Source: Streptomyces sp. NBC_01198 (lineage in GTDB: Bacteria > Actinomycetota > Actinomycetes > Streptomycetales > Streptomycetaceae). Taken from it: a stretch of 64,000 nucleotides of DNA. The notes beneath the pieces were generated by a model that searched no databases, had not been told where the DNA came from, and saw only the letters and a list, made by a program, of their open reading frames with translations. The stretch lies in contig NZ_CP108568.1 in the NCBI RefSeq assembly GCF_036010485.1, positions 4,409,001 to 4,473,000 on the forward strand, read 5' to 3'. Below, in pieces: positions 34,182-43,044 of the stretch. Positions within the stretch are counted from its first letter, which is position 1. Each line of letters begins with the position of its first letter. A program made the position numbers and the translations under genes.

Positions 34182-35167
34182 GAGTGCGCTCCCGCGACGG
34201 TCTCCAGGGCCCGCACCAGGGTGCGGCGGGCCAGATCGACTTTGAACTCCGTGCCGGGCAGCGGCCGGGCGCCGGCCATCGCGGCGTCCGCCGCGGCCCG
34301 GAAGACCCCGGCGTCGGCCGGGGACCCGCGCAGGATCTCCTCGGCGTCCCACGCCCGCCAGGGGACGGTGCCCACCCCGCCGAGCGCGACGCGCGCCTGC
34401 CGGATCAGGCCGTCCTCGATCACCAGGGCGACGCCGGCCGACGCCAGGGCGAACTCGTACGAGGCCCGGTCGCGCACCTTGAGGTAGTGCGACGCGGCCG
34501 TCTCGGGGAGCAGCGGCACCTCGACGGCGGTGATCATCTCCCCGTGCTCCAGCACGTTCTCCACCTGCGGGGTGGCCCCCGGCAGCAGATAGAACCGGTT
34601 CAGCGGGATCTTGCGCGTCCCGCCCACGCCCTGGACGTGGACGACCGCGTCCAGTGCGGTCAGCGGCACCGCCAGGTCCGAGGCGTGCAGCGCGATGCAG
34701 TGCTCGCTGGTGCCGAGCACGGCGTGCATCCGCTGGACGCCGGTGATGGCGGCGCAACCGGAGCCCGGCGAGCGCTTGTTGCACGCGGCGACCGCGGGAT
34801 CCCTGAAGTAGCGGCAGCGGGCCCGCTGCAGGAGGTTGCCGCCGATGGTCGCCAGGTTGCGCAGCTGCACCGACGCGCCCTGCAGCAGCGCCTCACGGAC
34901 GAAGGGCAGCCGGCGGACGACGACGGGGTCGGCCGCGAGTTCCTCCATCGTGGTGAGCGCCCCCACCCGCAGGGCCGTCTCACCGGCGCTGGTGCCGCGC
35001 AGCGGCAGCCGGCTGATGTCGACCAGCCGGTCGGGTCCGAGGACGCCGTCCTTCATGAGGTCGAGCTGGGTGGTGCCGCCGGCCAGGAAGGAGGCGCCGG
35101 GGTCGCCCGTCACGGCGGCGACGGCCTGCTCCGCGCCGGTCGCGGGCACGTACGCGAAGGGCCGCAT
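34178..35167 (-). CDS. FAD-binding subunit of the molybdenum oxidoreductase
   Basis: 329 residues. FAD-binding motifs AGGTTQLDLMKDGV and ATIGGNLLQRARC are clear. Four cysteines (ARCRYF, AACNKR, GSGCAA, SEHC) sit where the PaoB-type FAD subunit carries an extra [4Fe-4S] cluster, pointing to the PaoABC-like periplasmic/aldehyde oxidoreductase group rather than plain CoxM. The C-terminal CO_deh_flav domain follows (DRASYEFALASAGVAL). Two bp separate it from the [2Fe-2S] gene and 4 bp overlap the Mo-subunit gene, so all three are one operon. Confidence 0.9.
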   Translation of the reverse strand: MRPFAYVPATGAEQAVAAVTGDPGASFLAGGTTQLDLMKDGVLGPDRLVDISRLPLRGTSAGETALRVGALTTMEELAADPVVVRRLPFVREALLQGASVQLRNLATIGGNLLQRARCRYFRDPAVAACNKRSPGSGCAAITGVQRMHAVLGTSEHCIALHASDLAVPLTALDAVVHVQGVGGTRKIPLNRFYLLPGATPQVENVLEHGEMITAVEVPLLPETAASHYLKVRDRASYEFALASAGVALVIEDGLIRQARVALGGVGTVPWRAWDAEEILRGSPADAGVFRAAADAAMAGARPLPGTEFKVDLARRTLVRALETVAGAHS

Positions 35168-35168
35168 G

Positions 35169-35684
35169 TCACCCTCCCGCCGCGTCGCGCACGGCGGCCC
35201 GGATGTTCGGGTAGGCGCCGCAGCGGCAGAGGTTGCCGCTCATGAACTCCTTGACGTCCTCGTCGGAGCCGGCCCGCCCCTCGGCGATGAGCGCGACCGC
35301 CGACATGATCTGGCCGGGAGTGCAGTAACCGCACTGGAAGGCGTCGTGCCGGGCGAAGGCGGCCTGCACCGGGTGCGGCTCGTCGCCCTGCGAAAGGGCC
35401 TCGACGGTGGTGACCTCCCGCCCCTCGCACTGGGCGGCGAGCACCAGGCAGGACACCACCCGCTTGCCGTCGAGCAGCACGGTGCACGCCCCGCAGGCAC
35501 CCTGGTCGCAGCCTTTCTTCGCCCCGGTGAGGCCGAGGTGGTCACGCAGCGCATCCAGCAGGGTGACCCGCGCGTCCAGCCGCAACCGGTGCCTGCCGCC
35601 GTTGACGCGAAGCGTGACGTCGACCTCCGGCCGGTCCCAGGCCGCCTGGAGCGCCGGGCGTACCGTCTCGTCGGTTCGTGACAT
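35169..35684 (-). CDS. [2Fe-2S] subunit of the molybdenum oxidoreductase
   Basis: 171 residues. The plant-type ferredoxin cluster Cys are in KKGCDQGACGACTVLLDG plus a later Cys (VLAAQCEG); the second cluster is in FQCGYCTPGQIMS and GNLCRCGAYPNI. Passes electrons from the Mo centre to FAD. First gene of the operon. I see no Tat signal peptide at MSRTDETVRPALQAAW, so the enzyme is likely cytosolic, unlike E. coli PaoABC. Its promoter lies in the 165-bp gap before the MarR gene's end. Confidence 0.9.
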   Translation of the reverse strand: MSRTDETVRPALQAAWDRPEVDVTLRVNGGRHRLRLDARVTLLDALRDHLGLTGAKKGCDQGACGACTVLLDGKRVVSCLVLAAQCEGREVTTVEALSQGDEPHPVQAAFARHDAFQCGYCTPGQIMSAVALIAEGRAGSDEDVKEFMSGNLCRCGAYPNIRAAVRDAAGG

Positions 35685-35849
35685 TTGCCCTCATTTCCGC
35701 CGTTGCCTCAGGCTAGGATTGCCTCGGCAACACGGCGAGCGCACCTTTTCCGTTTCCTGAGGGTGCGGATCGACCACGTCACGGCCTACGCGGCCACCGC
35801 CTGAGCCGCTGCCCCGGCGCAAGGCGGCGTTCGCCGGTGCGGTCGGGTG

Positions 35850-36326
35850 TCAGGGGCCGGTGATGCCCGGGCGGGTGAGGGTGATCAGCCCGGCGTCGAC
35901 GCTGACCCGCTGCAGCAGGGCGACGAAGGCCGTCGCCTCGTCCACGTCGAGGCCGCCGAGCAGCTTCGCCTCGAAGCGGTCGAGCAGCGCCTCGGCCTCG
36001 GCGTGCAGCTGGCGGCCGGCCGGCAGCAGGTGGAGGGCGTGGGCGCGGCGGTCAGCGGGATGGCGGCGACGCTGGGCCAGGCCGCGTGCCTCCAGCTCGT
36101 CGACCAGGTCGACCATCACATTGCGGTGGATGTTCAGTGCCCGGCACAGCTCGTGCTGGCTGAGCCCGTCCTGCTCGCTGAGCAGGCTGAGGACGCCGTA
36201 CTGGCGCGGGCTGATGCCCAGCGGCGTCAGCAGGGCGGTGACCTGCTCCTGCACATGGACGTCGAGCTGGGTCAGCAGGCACGCGGGGTGCCCGAGGAGT
36301 GGCTGCGACTTCACATCTCCCAGCAT
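35850..36326 (-). CDS. MarR family transcriptional regulator
   Basis: 158 residues with the MarR core LGISPRQYGVLSLLSEQDGLSQHELCRALNIHRNVMVDLVDELEARGLAQRRRHPADRRAHALHLL. It lies upstream of, and on the same strand as, the molybdenum-enzyme operon and may control it, with a stretch of dyads before its own start (36335-36366) suggesting autoregulation. Confidence 0.88.
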   Translation of the reverse strand: MLGDVKSQPLLGHPACLLTQLDVHVQEQVTALLTPLGISPRQYGVLSLLSEQDGLSQHELCRALNIHRNVMVDLVDELEARGLAQRRRHPADRRAHALHLLPAGRQLHAEAEALLDRFEAKLLGGLDVDEATAFVALLQRVSVDAGLITLTRPGITGP

Positions 36327-36334
36327 AGCTCGCA

Positions 36335-36366
36335 GGACTATCAGTCCCAGGGACAGTCACCCTGGG
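36335..36366. promoter_or_regulatory. Cluster of dyads upstream of the MarR gene
   Basis: GGACT-ATC-AGTCC (36335-36347), GTCCC-A-GGGAC (36344-36354) and CCCAGGG-N7-CCCTGGG (36346-36366) overlap within 32 bp, next to the start codon at 36326. This is the expected place for a MarR autoregulatory operator. Confidence 0.5.
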
Positions 36367-36417
36367 TGCCTACTGGCCCGCGGCCTCGGGCCCGCCCGCG
36401 GGACCGCGTACGCCAGC

Positions 36418-36450
36418 AGGCCCCGACCGCGGTGGAAGCGGTCGGGGCCT
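36418..36450 (-). terminator. Intrinsic terminator of the L,D-transpeptidase gene
   Basis: A perfect 13-bp stem (AGGCCCCGACCGC / GCGGTCGGGGCCT) with a 7-base loop, about 27 bp past the stop codon. Confidence 0.88.
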
Positions 36451-36477
36451 GCGGGGCGTGCGACGAGCGGGGGTCGG

Positions 36478-37791
36478 TCAGTCCTCGACCCACTGCGACC
36501 AGGACATGTTCCAGCCGTTGAGGCCGTTGCTCGGGGCGATGACCTTGTCGGGGGAGTTGACGACCTGGATGACGTCGCCGATCAGCGAGTTGTTGTAGAA
36601 CCAGGCGGCCGGGGTGCTCGGGTCGTTGCCGCCCTTGACGTCCCGCAGGCCGACGCAGCCGTGGCTGGTGTTCTGGTGGCCGAAGACGGAGGCGGGGCGC
36701 CAGTAGTTGCCGTGCGAGAAGGTGCCGGAGTCCGACAGCCGCATGCCGTGCGGGACGTCCTTGATGTGGTAGGCGTTGCCCAGACCGACGGTCTGGGAGT
36801 CCATGTCCACCACCTTGTCCTTCTCCTCGATCACCATCTTGCCGTTGTAGGTGGTGTGCTGCGGGTCGCCGAGGCTGGCGGGGTAGGTCTTGAGGTGCTT
36901 GCCGTCGCGGTAGATCGTCAGCGTCTTCGCCTTGTTGTCGGCCACCGAGGTCTGCGAGCGGCCGATGGTGAAGGACACGTCCTTGTACTGCTGCCCGTAG
37001 CTCGTCTTGGACGTCTTCACGCCGTCGAGCTTGAGGTGCAGCGTGACCTTGGTGCCGGGGGCCCAGTAGTTCTGGGGGCGGAAGTCGATCCGCTGGGCGC
37101 TGAACCAGTGGCCCTCGACCGGGACGCTGGGGGTGGTGGTGACGCTGATCGCGTGGCGCACGTCGGCCTGGTTGGTGACGGACCTGTTGAAGCGGATCGA
37201 CACCTCCATGCCCACGCCGTAGGTCGCGCCCTGGTCGACGTTGAAGACCCCGTAGTTGGCGGCGGAGCCCGCCGGCTTCAGGGTGGTGAACGACGACTGC
37301 TGGCTGGCGGCCTTGCCCGCGGTGTCCGTGGCGGTGGCGGTGACGGAGTACTTCGTGTGGGTGCGCAGGTTGCCCTTCGGCGTCCAGCTGGTGCCGTCGG
37401 CGGATATCGCGCCGTCGACGGCGGTGCCGTCCTGCGCGGTCACCGCGACCTTGGTCAGCTTGCCCTTGGCGGCCGAGACCTTCAGCGCGCCCGCGGTGTC
37501 CACACCGGTGGCGCCGTTCTTCGGCAGCACGGTGACCGTCGCCTGCGAGGCGTCGGACGCCGCCGATCCGTTGGCCGAGCTGCCGTTCTTACCGTCCTGC
37601 GAGCCGGCGGAACTCCCGCCCGAGTTGCCCCCGCAGGCCGCGGCGCCGAGCAGGACGGCGCCCAGCGCGAGCGCCATCAGCCCTCTCCTGCCGCGTGCGC
37701 CGCGTATGCCCCAGGCACCTCGGCCGCCCCGGCTGCCCGGCGCCGCCTCCTCCACCCTGGTGGCCGTGTCGGCCGCCGTGTGCTCCGTCAT
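36478..37791 (-). CDS. L,D-transpeptidase lipoprotein (Ig-like + YkuD)
   Basis: 437 residues from ATG 37791. The Arg-rich N-terminus is followed by MALALGAVLLGAAACGG, a lipobox, so the protein is lipid-anchored outside the membrane. Two Ig-like domains follow (about 60-290), then the YkuD catalytic domain: HGMRLSDSGTFSHGNYW and NTSHGCVGLRDV hold the conserved His and the nucleophile Cys. This matches the LdtMt2-like architecture that makes 3-3 peptidoglycan cross-links, which resist most beta-lactams. Alone in its operon, with a terminator after it. Confidence 0.92.
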   Translation of the reverse strand: MTEHTAADTATRVEEAAPGSRGGRGAWGIRGARGRRGLMALALGAVLLGAAACGGNSGGSSAGSQDGKNGSSANGSAASDASQATVTVLPKNGATGVDTAGALKVSAAKGKLTKVAVTAQDGTAVDGAISADGTSWTPKGNLRTHTKYSVTATATDTAGKAASQQSSFTTLKPAGSAANYGVFNVDQGATYGVGMEVSIRFNRSVTNQADVRHAISVTTTPSVPVEGHWFSAQRIDFRPQNYWAPGTKVTLHLKLDGVKTSKTSYGQQYKDVSFTIGRSQTSVADNKAKTLTIYRDGKHLKTYPASLGDPQHTTYNGKMVIEEKDKVVDMDSQTVGLGNAYHIKDVPHGMRLSDSGTFSHGNYWRPASVFGHQNTSHGCVGLRDVKGGNDPSTPAAWFYNNSLIGDVIQVVNSPDKVIAPSNGLNGWNMSWSQWVED

Positions 37792-38206
37792 CACTCGTGT
37801 CTCCCCATTTCCGCAAAGGTCGCACTCTAGGAGACCGCATCCCCGGTCCACGGTTGCGGCTGTTGCATGACTGATACGTCACGTCTCCCGGCGCGACGCA
37901 GCCGGGGTGCCGTCAGCCGTGGGCCGGCGGTCGGCGGGGGTGCCCGCCGGCGGCCCCCCGCGGGGGATCCGGGACGGGGAACCGCTCGCCGCGGGACACG
38001 CACCCGATCCGGAAGTCGCGCTGGGCCGATTCCTACCCCGTGGACGTTTCGGCAGACGCATGAGTTCCGTAAACGTTGCCGGTTCTCTTGACACCGCGGA
38101 GGGCGGGGGAAGACTCTCCTGAGAGCGCTCTCACCTCCCCCCAACCCGGTAACGCGGCAAGGCCAGTTGCGGTACCGACCCCCCACAGGAGAAGGAGTAC
38201 GACCGC
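37792..38206. promoter_or_regulatory. Divergent promoter region with a LacI-type palindrome at 38122-38135
   Basis: 415 bp without a gene between the L,D-transpeptidase and GH16 genes. The one clear signal is TGAGAGCGCTCTCA (38122-38135), a perfect 14-bp palindrome. It matches the TGGGAGCGCTCCCA site of the cellobiose/cellulose repressor CebR in all but two symmetric positions. It sits about 72 bp before the GH16 start. The regulator is not in the window. Confidence 0.7.
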
Positions 38207-40063
38207 ATGTCGATCAGAGGCAAGCGATTGCGGCCGCCGGGCCGCGGACCGCTCAGGCGGTTCGGGATCGGTCTGCTGGCCGCCGCGGCTGTGGCGACCG
38301 TCACACTGGCCGGCTCCGGCCAGGCGTCGGCGTCGGCGTCGGCGAAGGTCACGGTGCCCGCGTCCGCCGGGGCCGCTAAGGCCGCCGCCGCGAAGCCCGC
38401 AGCCCAGCCGGCCGCCGTACAGCCCGCCGCCGTGCCCGCCGCGCCGGCCGGCTTCACCACCACCTGGAGCGACGACTTCAACGGTGCCGCCAACACGGGC
38501 CTGAACACCGACACCTGGCGTTACGACGCAGGCGCCGGCTGGACCTTCGGCACCGGCGAGATCGAGACGATGACCAACAGCACGGCCAACGTCTACCAGG
38601 ACGGCAGCGGCCACCTGGTGCTCAAGGCCCTGCACACCGGCACCGACCCGGCCGCCAACTGGACCTCGGGCCGGGTCGAGACCCAGGCCGACGGCTTCGG
38701 CGCGCAGCCGGGCGGCGTCGTCCGGATGCAGGCGTCCATCCAGCAGCCCAACGTGACCACCGCCAACGGCGCGGGCTACTGGCCGGCGTTCTGGATGCTC
38801 GGCTCGCCGCTGCGGGTCGGCGTGCCGTGGCCCGGGTCCGGCGAGGTCGACATCCTGGAGGACATCAACGGCCGTAGCTCCGTCTTCGGCACCCTGCACT
38901 GCGGTGTCGGCTCCGGCGGCCCCTGCAACGAGACCAGCGGCGTCGGCAGCGGCGAACGCGCCTGCTCCGGCTGCCAGACCGGCTACCACACCTACGCGGT
39001 GGAGGTCGACCGCTCGACCTCGCCCGAGCAGATCCGCTGGTATCTGGACGGCGCCAACTACTTCACGCTCAGCTCCAACCAGGTGGACGCGGCGGCCTGG
39101 GCCAACGCGGTGGACCACAGCTTCTACATCATCTTCGACCTGGCGATCGGCGGCGGCTTCCCGGCGGCCTTCGGCGGCGGCCCCAACGCCGCCACCGTCT
39201 CCGGCGGCCAGCTGAACGTCGACTACGTGGCCGTCTACAACAAGTCGCCCGACCACGGCACCAACATCGCCAAGGGCAAGCCGACCACGTCCTCGTCCAA
39301 CGAGAGCGCGACCTTCCCGGCGTCCAACGCCACGGACGGCGACATCACCACCCGTTGGTCCAGCGGCTTCTCCGACCCGCAGTGGGTCCAGGTCGACCTC
39401 GGCCAGAACTACGACCTCACGCACGCGACGCTCACCTGGGAGGCGGCGGCAGCATCCGCCTACCAGTTGCAGACGTCCACCAACGGCACGACCTGGACCA
39501 CCGTCTACACCAACAACAACAGCCCAGCCGACCTCCAGGACACCAACCTGTCGGCAACCGCCCGCTATGTGCGGGTCTACGCCACCAGCAGAGCCTCGCA
39601 GTACGGCGACTCGCTGTACGAACTCGCGCTGTACGGCACCCCGTCCTCCGGCGGCGGCGACCCGGGCGGCGGCACGGCGACCCTGCTCTCGCAGGGGAAG
39701 ACGGCGACCGCCTCGTCCTCGGAGAACGCCAGCTTCACCGCCTCGAACGCGGTGGACGGCAACACCGGCACCCGCTGGTCGAGCGCCTTCTCCGACCCGC
39801 AGTGGCTGCAGGTCGACCTCGGCGCGAGCCACAGCATCAGCCAGGTCGTCCTCAACTGGGAGGCGGCGGCGGGCAAGGCGTACCAGATCCAGACCTCGTC
39901 CGACGGCGCTAACTGGACGACCGTCTACAGCACCACGACCAGCACCGGCGGCGTCCAGACCCTTCCGGTCACCGGCACCGGCCGCTACGTCAGGGTCAAC
40001 GGCACCGCCCGCACCACGCAGTACGGCTACTCGCTCTGGGAGTTCCAGGTCTACGGCACCTGA
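38207..40063 (+). CDS. Secreted GH16 endo-beta-1,3-glucanase with two discoidin domains
   Basis: 618 residues. A signal peptide (RRFGIGLLAAAAVATVTLAGSGQASA, cleavage near 42-44) is followed by an Ala/Pro linker. The GH16 domain (about 84-345) has the catalytic motif GEVDILEDI: nucleophile Glu213, Asp215, acid/base Glu218. GAGYWPAFWML is another laminarinase mark. Two F5/8-type discoidin domains (about 347-480 and 490-618; DPQWVQVDLG, DPQWLQVDLG) probably bind the glycan. Cleaves beta-1,3-glucans such as laminarin or fungal wall glucan. A terminator follows at 40091-40119, and a CebR-like palindrome precedes it. Confidence 0.92.
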   Translation: MSIRGKRLRPPGRGPLRRFGIGLLAAAAVATVTLAGSGQASASASAKVTVPASAGAAKAAAAKPAAQPAAVQPAAVPAAPAGFTTTWSDDFNGAANTGLNTDTWRYDAGAGWTFGTGEIETMTNSTANVYQDGSGHLVLKALHTGTDPAANWTSGRVETQADGFGAQPGGVVRMQASIQQPNVTTANGAGYWPAFWMLGSPLRVGVPWPGSGEVDILEDINGRSSVFGTLHCGVGSGGPCNETSGVGSGERACSGCQTGYHTYAVEVDRSTSPEQIRWYLDGANYFTLSSNQVDAAAWANAVDHSFYIIFDLAIGGGFPAAFGGGPNAATVSGGQLNVDYVAVYNKSPDHGTNIAKGKPTTSSSNESATFPASNATDGDITTRWSSGFSDPQWVQVDLGQNYDLTHATLTWEAAAASAYQLQTSTNGTTWTTVYTNNNSPADLQDTNLSATARYVRVYATSRASQYGDSLYELALYGTPSSGGGDPGGGTATLLSQGKTATASSSENASFTASNAVDGNTGTRWSSAFSDPQWLQVDLGASHSISQVVLNWEAAAGKAYQIQTSSDGANWTTVYSTTTSTGGVQTLPVTGTGRYVRVNGTARTTQYGYSLWEFQVYGT

Positions 40064-40090
40064 CCTTCCCGGACCGGCAGGACCGACCGG

Positions 40091-40119
40091 TACGCCCGCC
40101 GCACCTCGCGGCGGGCGTA
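40091..40119 (+). terminator. Intrinsic terminator of the GH16 gene
   Basis: A perfect 12-bp stem (TACGCCCGCCGC / GCGGCGGGCGTA) with loop ACCTC, 28 bp after the stop. Confidence 0.85.
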
Positions 40120-40279
40120 GCGCGGTCTCCGGCCGTGGCGGCGGCGCTCGCGCGCTGCCTGCCCGCCCCCGGCGCATGCCCCGTCCGGCGGACAGCGCTG
40201 GCGGCCCGGCCGCAGGACGCGCACCATGGCCGGGGGGCCCGCGGCGCCCCGCAGGTACCCGCCGACCCTGGAGAGCGAT

Positions 40280-41227
40280 GTGGACGTCTTCCCACCCCTG
40301 CCCCTGGAGTCCTGGCGGGACACGAAGGAGACCCTGCACCGCTTCCTGCAGATCGTCGGCAAGATCCGGCTGGAGGGCAGCCCGCGCCGCAACCACTGGT
40401 GGAACGTGCCGTTCCATCTGACCGGGCAGGGCATCACCACCCGCCCGATGGGCCCGATCCGCGGCGGCGACGCCTTCTGCGTCGACTTCGACTTCGTCGC
40501 CCACCGCCTCCTGGTGCGTACGCTGTCCGGCCGCGAGGTGTCCTTCCCGCTGGCGGACCGCTCGGTCGCCGACTTCTACCGGGACACCGTCACCGCGCTG
40601 GTCGCGCTGGAGATCGAGGCCGCCCCGCAGCACCCGTTCCCCTACGACCTGCCCGACGCGCGCCGGGCCTTCGCCGAGGACCACGAGCACCGCAGCTACG
40701 ACCCCGCGGCGGTCACCCGCTACTGGCGCATCCTCAGCCAGGTGAACCTGCTGCTCGAGGAGTACGCGGCGGGCTTCTCCGGCAAGACCAGCCCGGTCCA
40801 CCACTTCTGGCACACGTTCGACATCGCCGTGACCCGCTTCTCCGAGCGCGAGATCACCCCGCCGGACGGCGCCGACCCGGTCACCCGCGAGGCGTACTCC
40901 CGGGAGGTGATCAGCGCCGGCTTCTGGTTCGGCGACGACACCGTGCCGGCCCCCGCCTTCTACTCCTACACCGCCCCCGAGCCGGACGGCCTGGCCGACC
41001 AGCCGCTGTATCCGGGGGCCGCCCGGTGGTCGGAGGCCCGCGGCAGCCATATCGCGCTGCTGATGTACGACGACGCCCGCGCCACCACCGACCCCCGATC
41101 CACCGCCCTGGGCTTCCTGGAGAGCGCCTACCGCGCGGGGGCCGAGCTGACCGGCTGGGAGCGCCGCCGCGAGTGCCCCGGCGGCATCACCGACCCGCGG
41201 CTGCGCACCATCCCGGCGGCCGGCTGA
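40280..41227 (+). CDS. DUF5996 family protein
   Basis: 315 residues from GTG 40280, six bases after GGAGAG; an ATG at 40226 is in frame but lacks a good ribosome site. LPLESWRDTKETLHRFLQIVGKIRL, RRNHWWNVPFHLTGQGITTRPM, KTSPVHHFWHTFDIAVTRFS and FYSYTAPEP are the conserved blocks of DUF5996, an alpha/beta protein family of unknown function. Two His clusters (HHFWHTFD) hint at metal binding. No signal peptide. It stands alone, converging with the ADP-ribosylglycohydrolase gene. Confidence 0.85.
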   Translation: MDVFPPLPLESWRDTKETLHRFLQIVGKIRLEGSPRRNHWWNVPFHLTGQGITTRPMGPIRGGDAFCVDFDFVAHRLLVRTLSGREVSFPLADRSVADFYRDTVTALVALEIEAAPQHPFPYDLPDARRAFAEDHEHRSYDPAAVTRYWRILSQVNLLLEEYAAGFSGKTSPVHHFWHTFDIAVTRFSEREITPPDGADPVTREAYSREVISAGFWFGDDTVPAPAFYSYTAPEPDGLADQPLYPGAARWSEARGSHIALLMYDDARATTDPRSTALGFLESAYRAGAELTGWERRRECPGGITDPRLRTIPAAG

Positions 41228-41279
41228 CCGCGCCCGGGCGCTGGGCCGTGCGTGCCGGGCGGGATCTGTCAGACCCGGC

Positions 41280-42293
41280 CTACGCGTCCCAGGCGGCGCC
41301 GAGCGCGAGCAGCCGGTCGCGGTACTCGATGTCCCGCACCCACGCGTCGGGCCACGCGCCCGCCCCGTGGTGGGCGCCGGCGAACGCGCCGGCCAGGGCG
41401 GCGATCGAGTCGGAGTCACCGGAGGAGTACGCCGCCCTGCGGACCGCGGCGGGCGGGTCGTCGGGCAGCATCAGGAAGCAGAACAGGCCGGCGGCCAGCG
41501 CCTCTTCCGCGACCCAGCCGGCCCCGGTGGCCAGGCACGGGTCCGCCTCCGGGTCGGCGGTGCGCAAGGCGTCGGCCAGCCGGGCGAGTACGGCCAGGCA
41601 CTCGTCCCAGCCGCGCGCGGCGAAGGCCGCCCGGTCCGGGTCGTGGGCGCGGTCGGCCAGGTCGCCCAGCCAGTCGCCGGGATAGACCTCGCGGCTCTCC
41701 CGGGCGTACTCCCGCAGCGCGGGCAGCAGTTCACCCGGGCCCGTGCCGTCCGCCAGCAGCCGCACCGCGCAGGCGGTGAGGTCGCTCGCGGCCAGCGCGG
41801 TGGGGTGGCCGTGGGTGAGGGCCGACTGCAACTGGGCGGCTCCCGACCGCTGGTGCCGGTCCAGACCCGGCACCAGGCCCAGGGGCGCGACCCGCATGTT
41901 CGCCCCGCACCCCTTGGAGCCGAGGTCGCTCGCCGCCTGCCACCTGCCACCCCGGCTCAGCGCCCCGCACGCCCGCAGGCAAGTGGCGCCCGGCGCCCGG
42001 TTGTTGTCCGGCGAGCGATACCACTCGACGAAGCGCGCCCGGACCGGCGGCTCCATACCCGCCGCTGTCAGCGCCCGTCCGCCCGCCAGCGCCTCGGCGA
42101 GGCCCTCGCCGAGCGCCAGCGTCATCTGGGTGTCGTCGGTGACATACGCCGTCCCGGAGGCGAGCGGCAGCTCCATCGTCCGCCACGGGCCGCACTTGGC
42201 GGCGATCTCCGTCATGTCGTGGAACTCCGTCGGGAAGCCCATGGCGTCCCCCACCGCCAGCCCCACCAACGCCCCCGTAGCCGCCCGCTTCAC
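41280..42293 (-). CDS. ADP-ribosylglycohydrolase family protein (DraG-like)
   Basis: 337 residues. ALVGLAVGDAMGFPTEF at the start, YVTDDTQMTLALGEGL (Mg-binding Asp-Asp-Thr), the GCGANMRVAPLGL block and the C-terminal SGDSDSIAALAGAFAGAHHG (metal-binding DSDS) define the fold. Such enzymes remove ADP-ribose from Arg, Ser or other acceptors with two Mg ions. The target is unknown and no ADP-ribosyltransferase gene is adjacent. The ATG at 42293 starts directly with the conserved domain. Confidence 0.9.
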   Translation of the reverse strand: MKRAATGALVGLAVGDAMGFPTEFHDMTEIAAKCGPWRTMELPLASGTAYVTDDTQMTLALGEGLAEALAGGRALTAAGMEPPVRARFVEWYRSPDNNRAPGATCLRACGALSRGGRWQAASDLGSKGCGANMRVAPLGLVPGLDRHQRSGAAQLQSALTHGHPTALAASDLTACAVRLLADGTGPGELLPALREYARESREVYPGDWLGDLADRAHDPDRAAFAARGWDECLAVLARLADALRTADPEADPCLATGAGWVAEEALAAGLFCFLMLPDDPPAAVRRAAYSSGDSDSIAALAGAFAGAHHGAGAWPDAWVRDIEYRDRLLALGAAWDA

Positions 42294-42338
42294 GCGCCTG
42301 CTCCCCCCGTGTCCACCCGCCTGGCCTCCCGTCGCGGT

Positions 42339-42869
42339 TCAGTAGTGCCAGTGCGGCTTGCCCGACTGTATGACGCAACTGATCTTGCGGCCATGCGCGT
42401 CCGTGGTGGTCCTGCCGCGGTCGGCCTTCCTGCAGAACTGCCCCGCCTTGTAGCAGTTCCCCGCCGCCGAGCGGATGCTGCACCCCGAACTCGCGGCCGG
42501 CGGCGTGGTCCGGTGCGCGGTCGGCGCCGGCTTGTGGTGCACCGGGGCCGCGCTGGTGCGGTGCACGCGGGGTGCGGTGGTGTGCGTGACCGCGGGCTTG
42601 GCGTGCTTGGCGGCCGTCGTCACCGGCGCGCTCGCCGGGCTCGTGGACGGCGGAGTGCTCGCCTGGGTGCTCGGCGGCGGGGGCGACGAGGGCGACGAGT
42701 GTGAGGGGGAGGGCGAGTCCGACGCCTCGGCCGTCGCGGTCGCCGTGACCGTGCTGATGGTCGGCGCCTGGTGCCCGGCGTCCTGTACTCCCACAGGTCC
42801 GCACGCGGCGAGCATGAGCGCGGCGAAACCGGTGGCGATGGCGCAAACTGTGCGATTGCTGTTCTTCAT
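42339..42869 (-). CDS. Putative lipoprotein with Ser/Thr/Pro linker and Cys-rich C-terminal domain
   Basis: 176 residues from ATG 42869. TGFAALMLAACGPVG carries a lipobox. A long Ser/Thr/Pro/His-rich spacer (about 35-125) precedes a small globular end (SSGCSIRSAAGNCYKAGQFC ... KISCVIQSGKPHWHY) with four cysteines, a module I recognise from secreted streptomycete proteins but cannot name. It probably displays that module on the cell surface. The 45-bp gap to the ADP-ribosylglycohydrolase gene suggests they may share a transcript. Confidence 0.72.
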   Translation of the reverse strand: MKNSNRTVCAIATGFAALMLAACGPVGVQDAGHQAPTISTVTATATAEASDSPSPSHSSPSSPPPPSTQASTPPSTSPASAPVTTAAKHAKPAVTHTTAPRVHRTSAAPVHHKPAPTAHRTTPPAASSGCSIRSAAGNCYKAGQFCRKADRGRTTTDAHGRKISCVIQSGKPHWHY

Positions 42870-43044
42870 GCCCCGCACCGTAGGGTCCGCCCGCCGCCGC
42901 CCGGAGCAGAACGGGACCGGCTACGCAGCGTGCACCTCTGCGGATAGACGAACCGCCTGAATCCGGCGTATGTACCCCGGAGTTCAGTACGGTGGGGGGA
43001 ACGGGTCGCCGGTGGCGAGGCACAGCACGAAGGAACGGGGAGCG

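Noticed and set aside
34182..34784. N-terminal extension of the Mo-binding subunit frame
   Set aside because: The extension lies inside the FAD-subunit gene in another frame; the ATGA overlap at 34178-34181 gives the true start.
38033..41419. 1128-codon open frame on the minus strand through the GH16 and DUF5996 genes
   Set aside because: Crosses two clear plus-strand genes and their terminator; product is Arg/Gly/Ala-rich without motifs.
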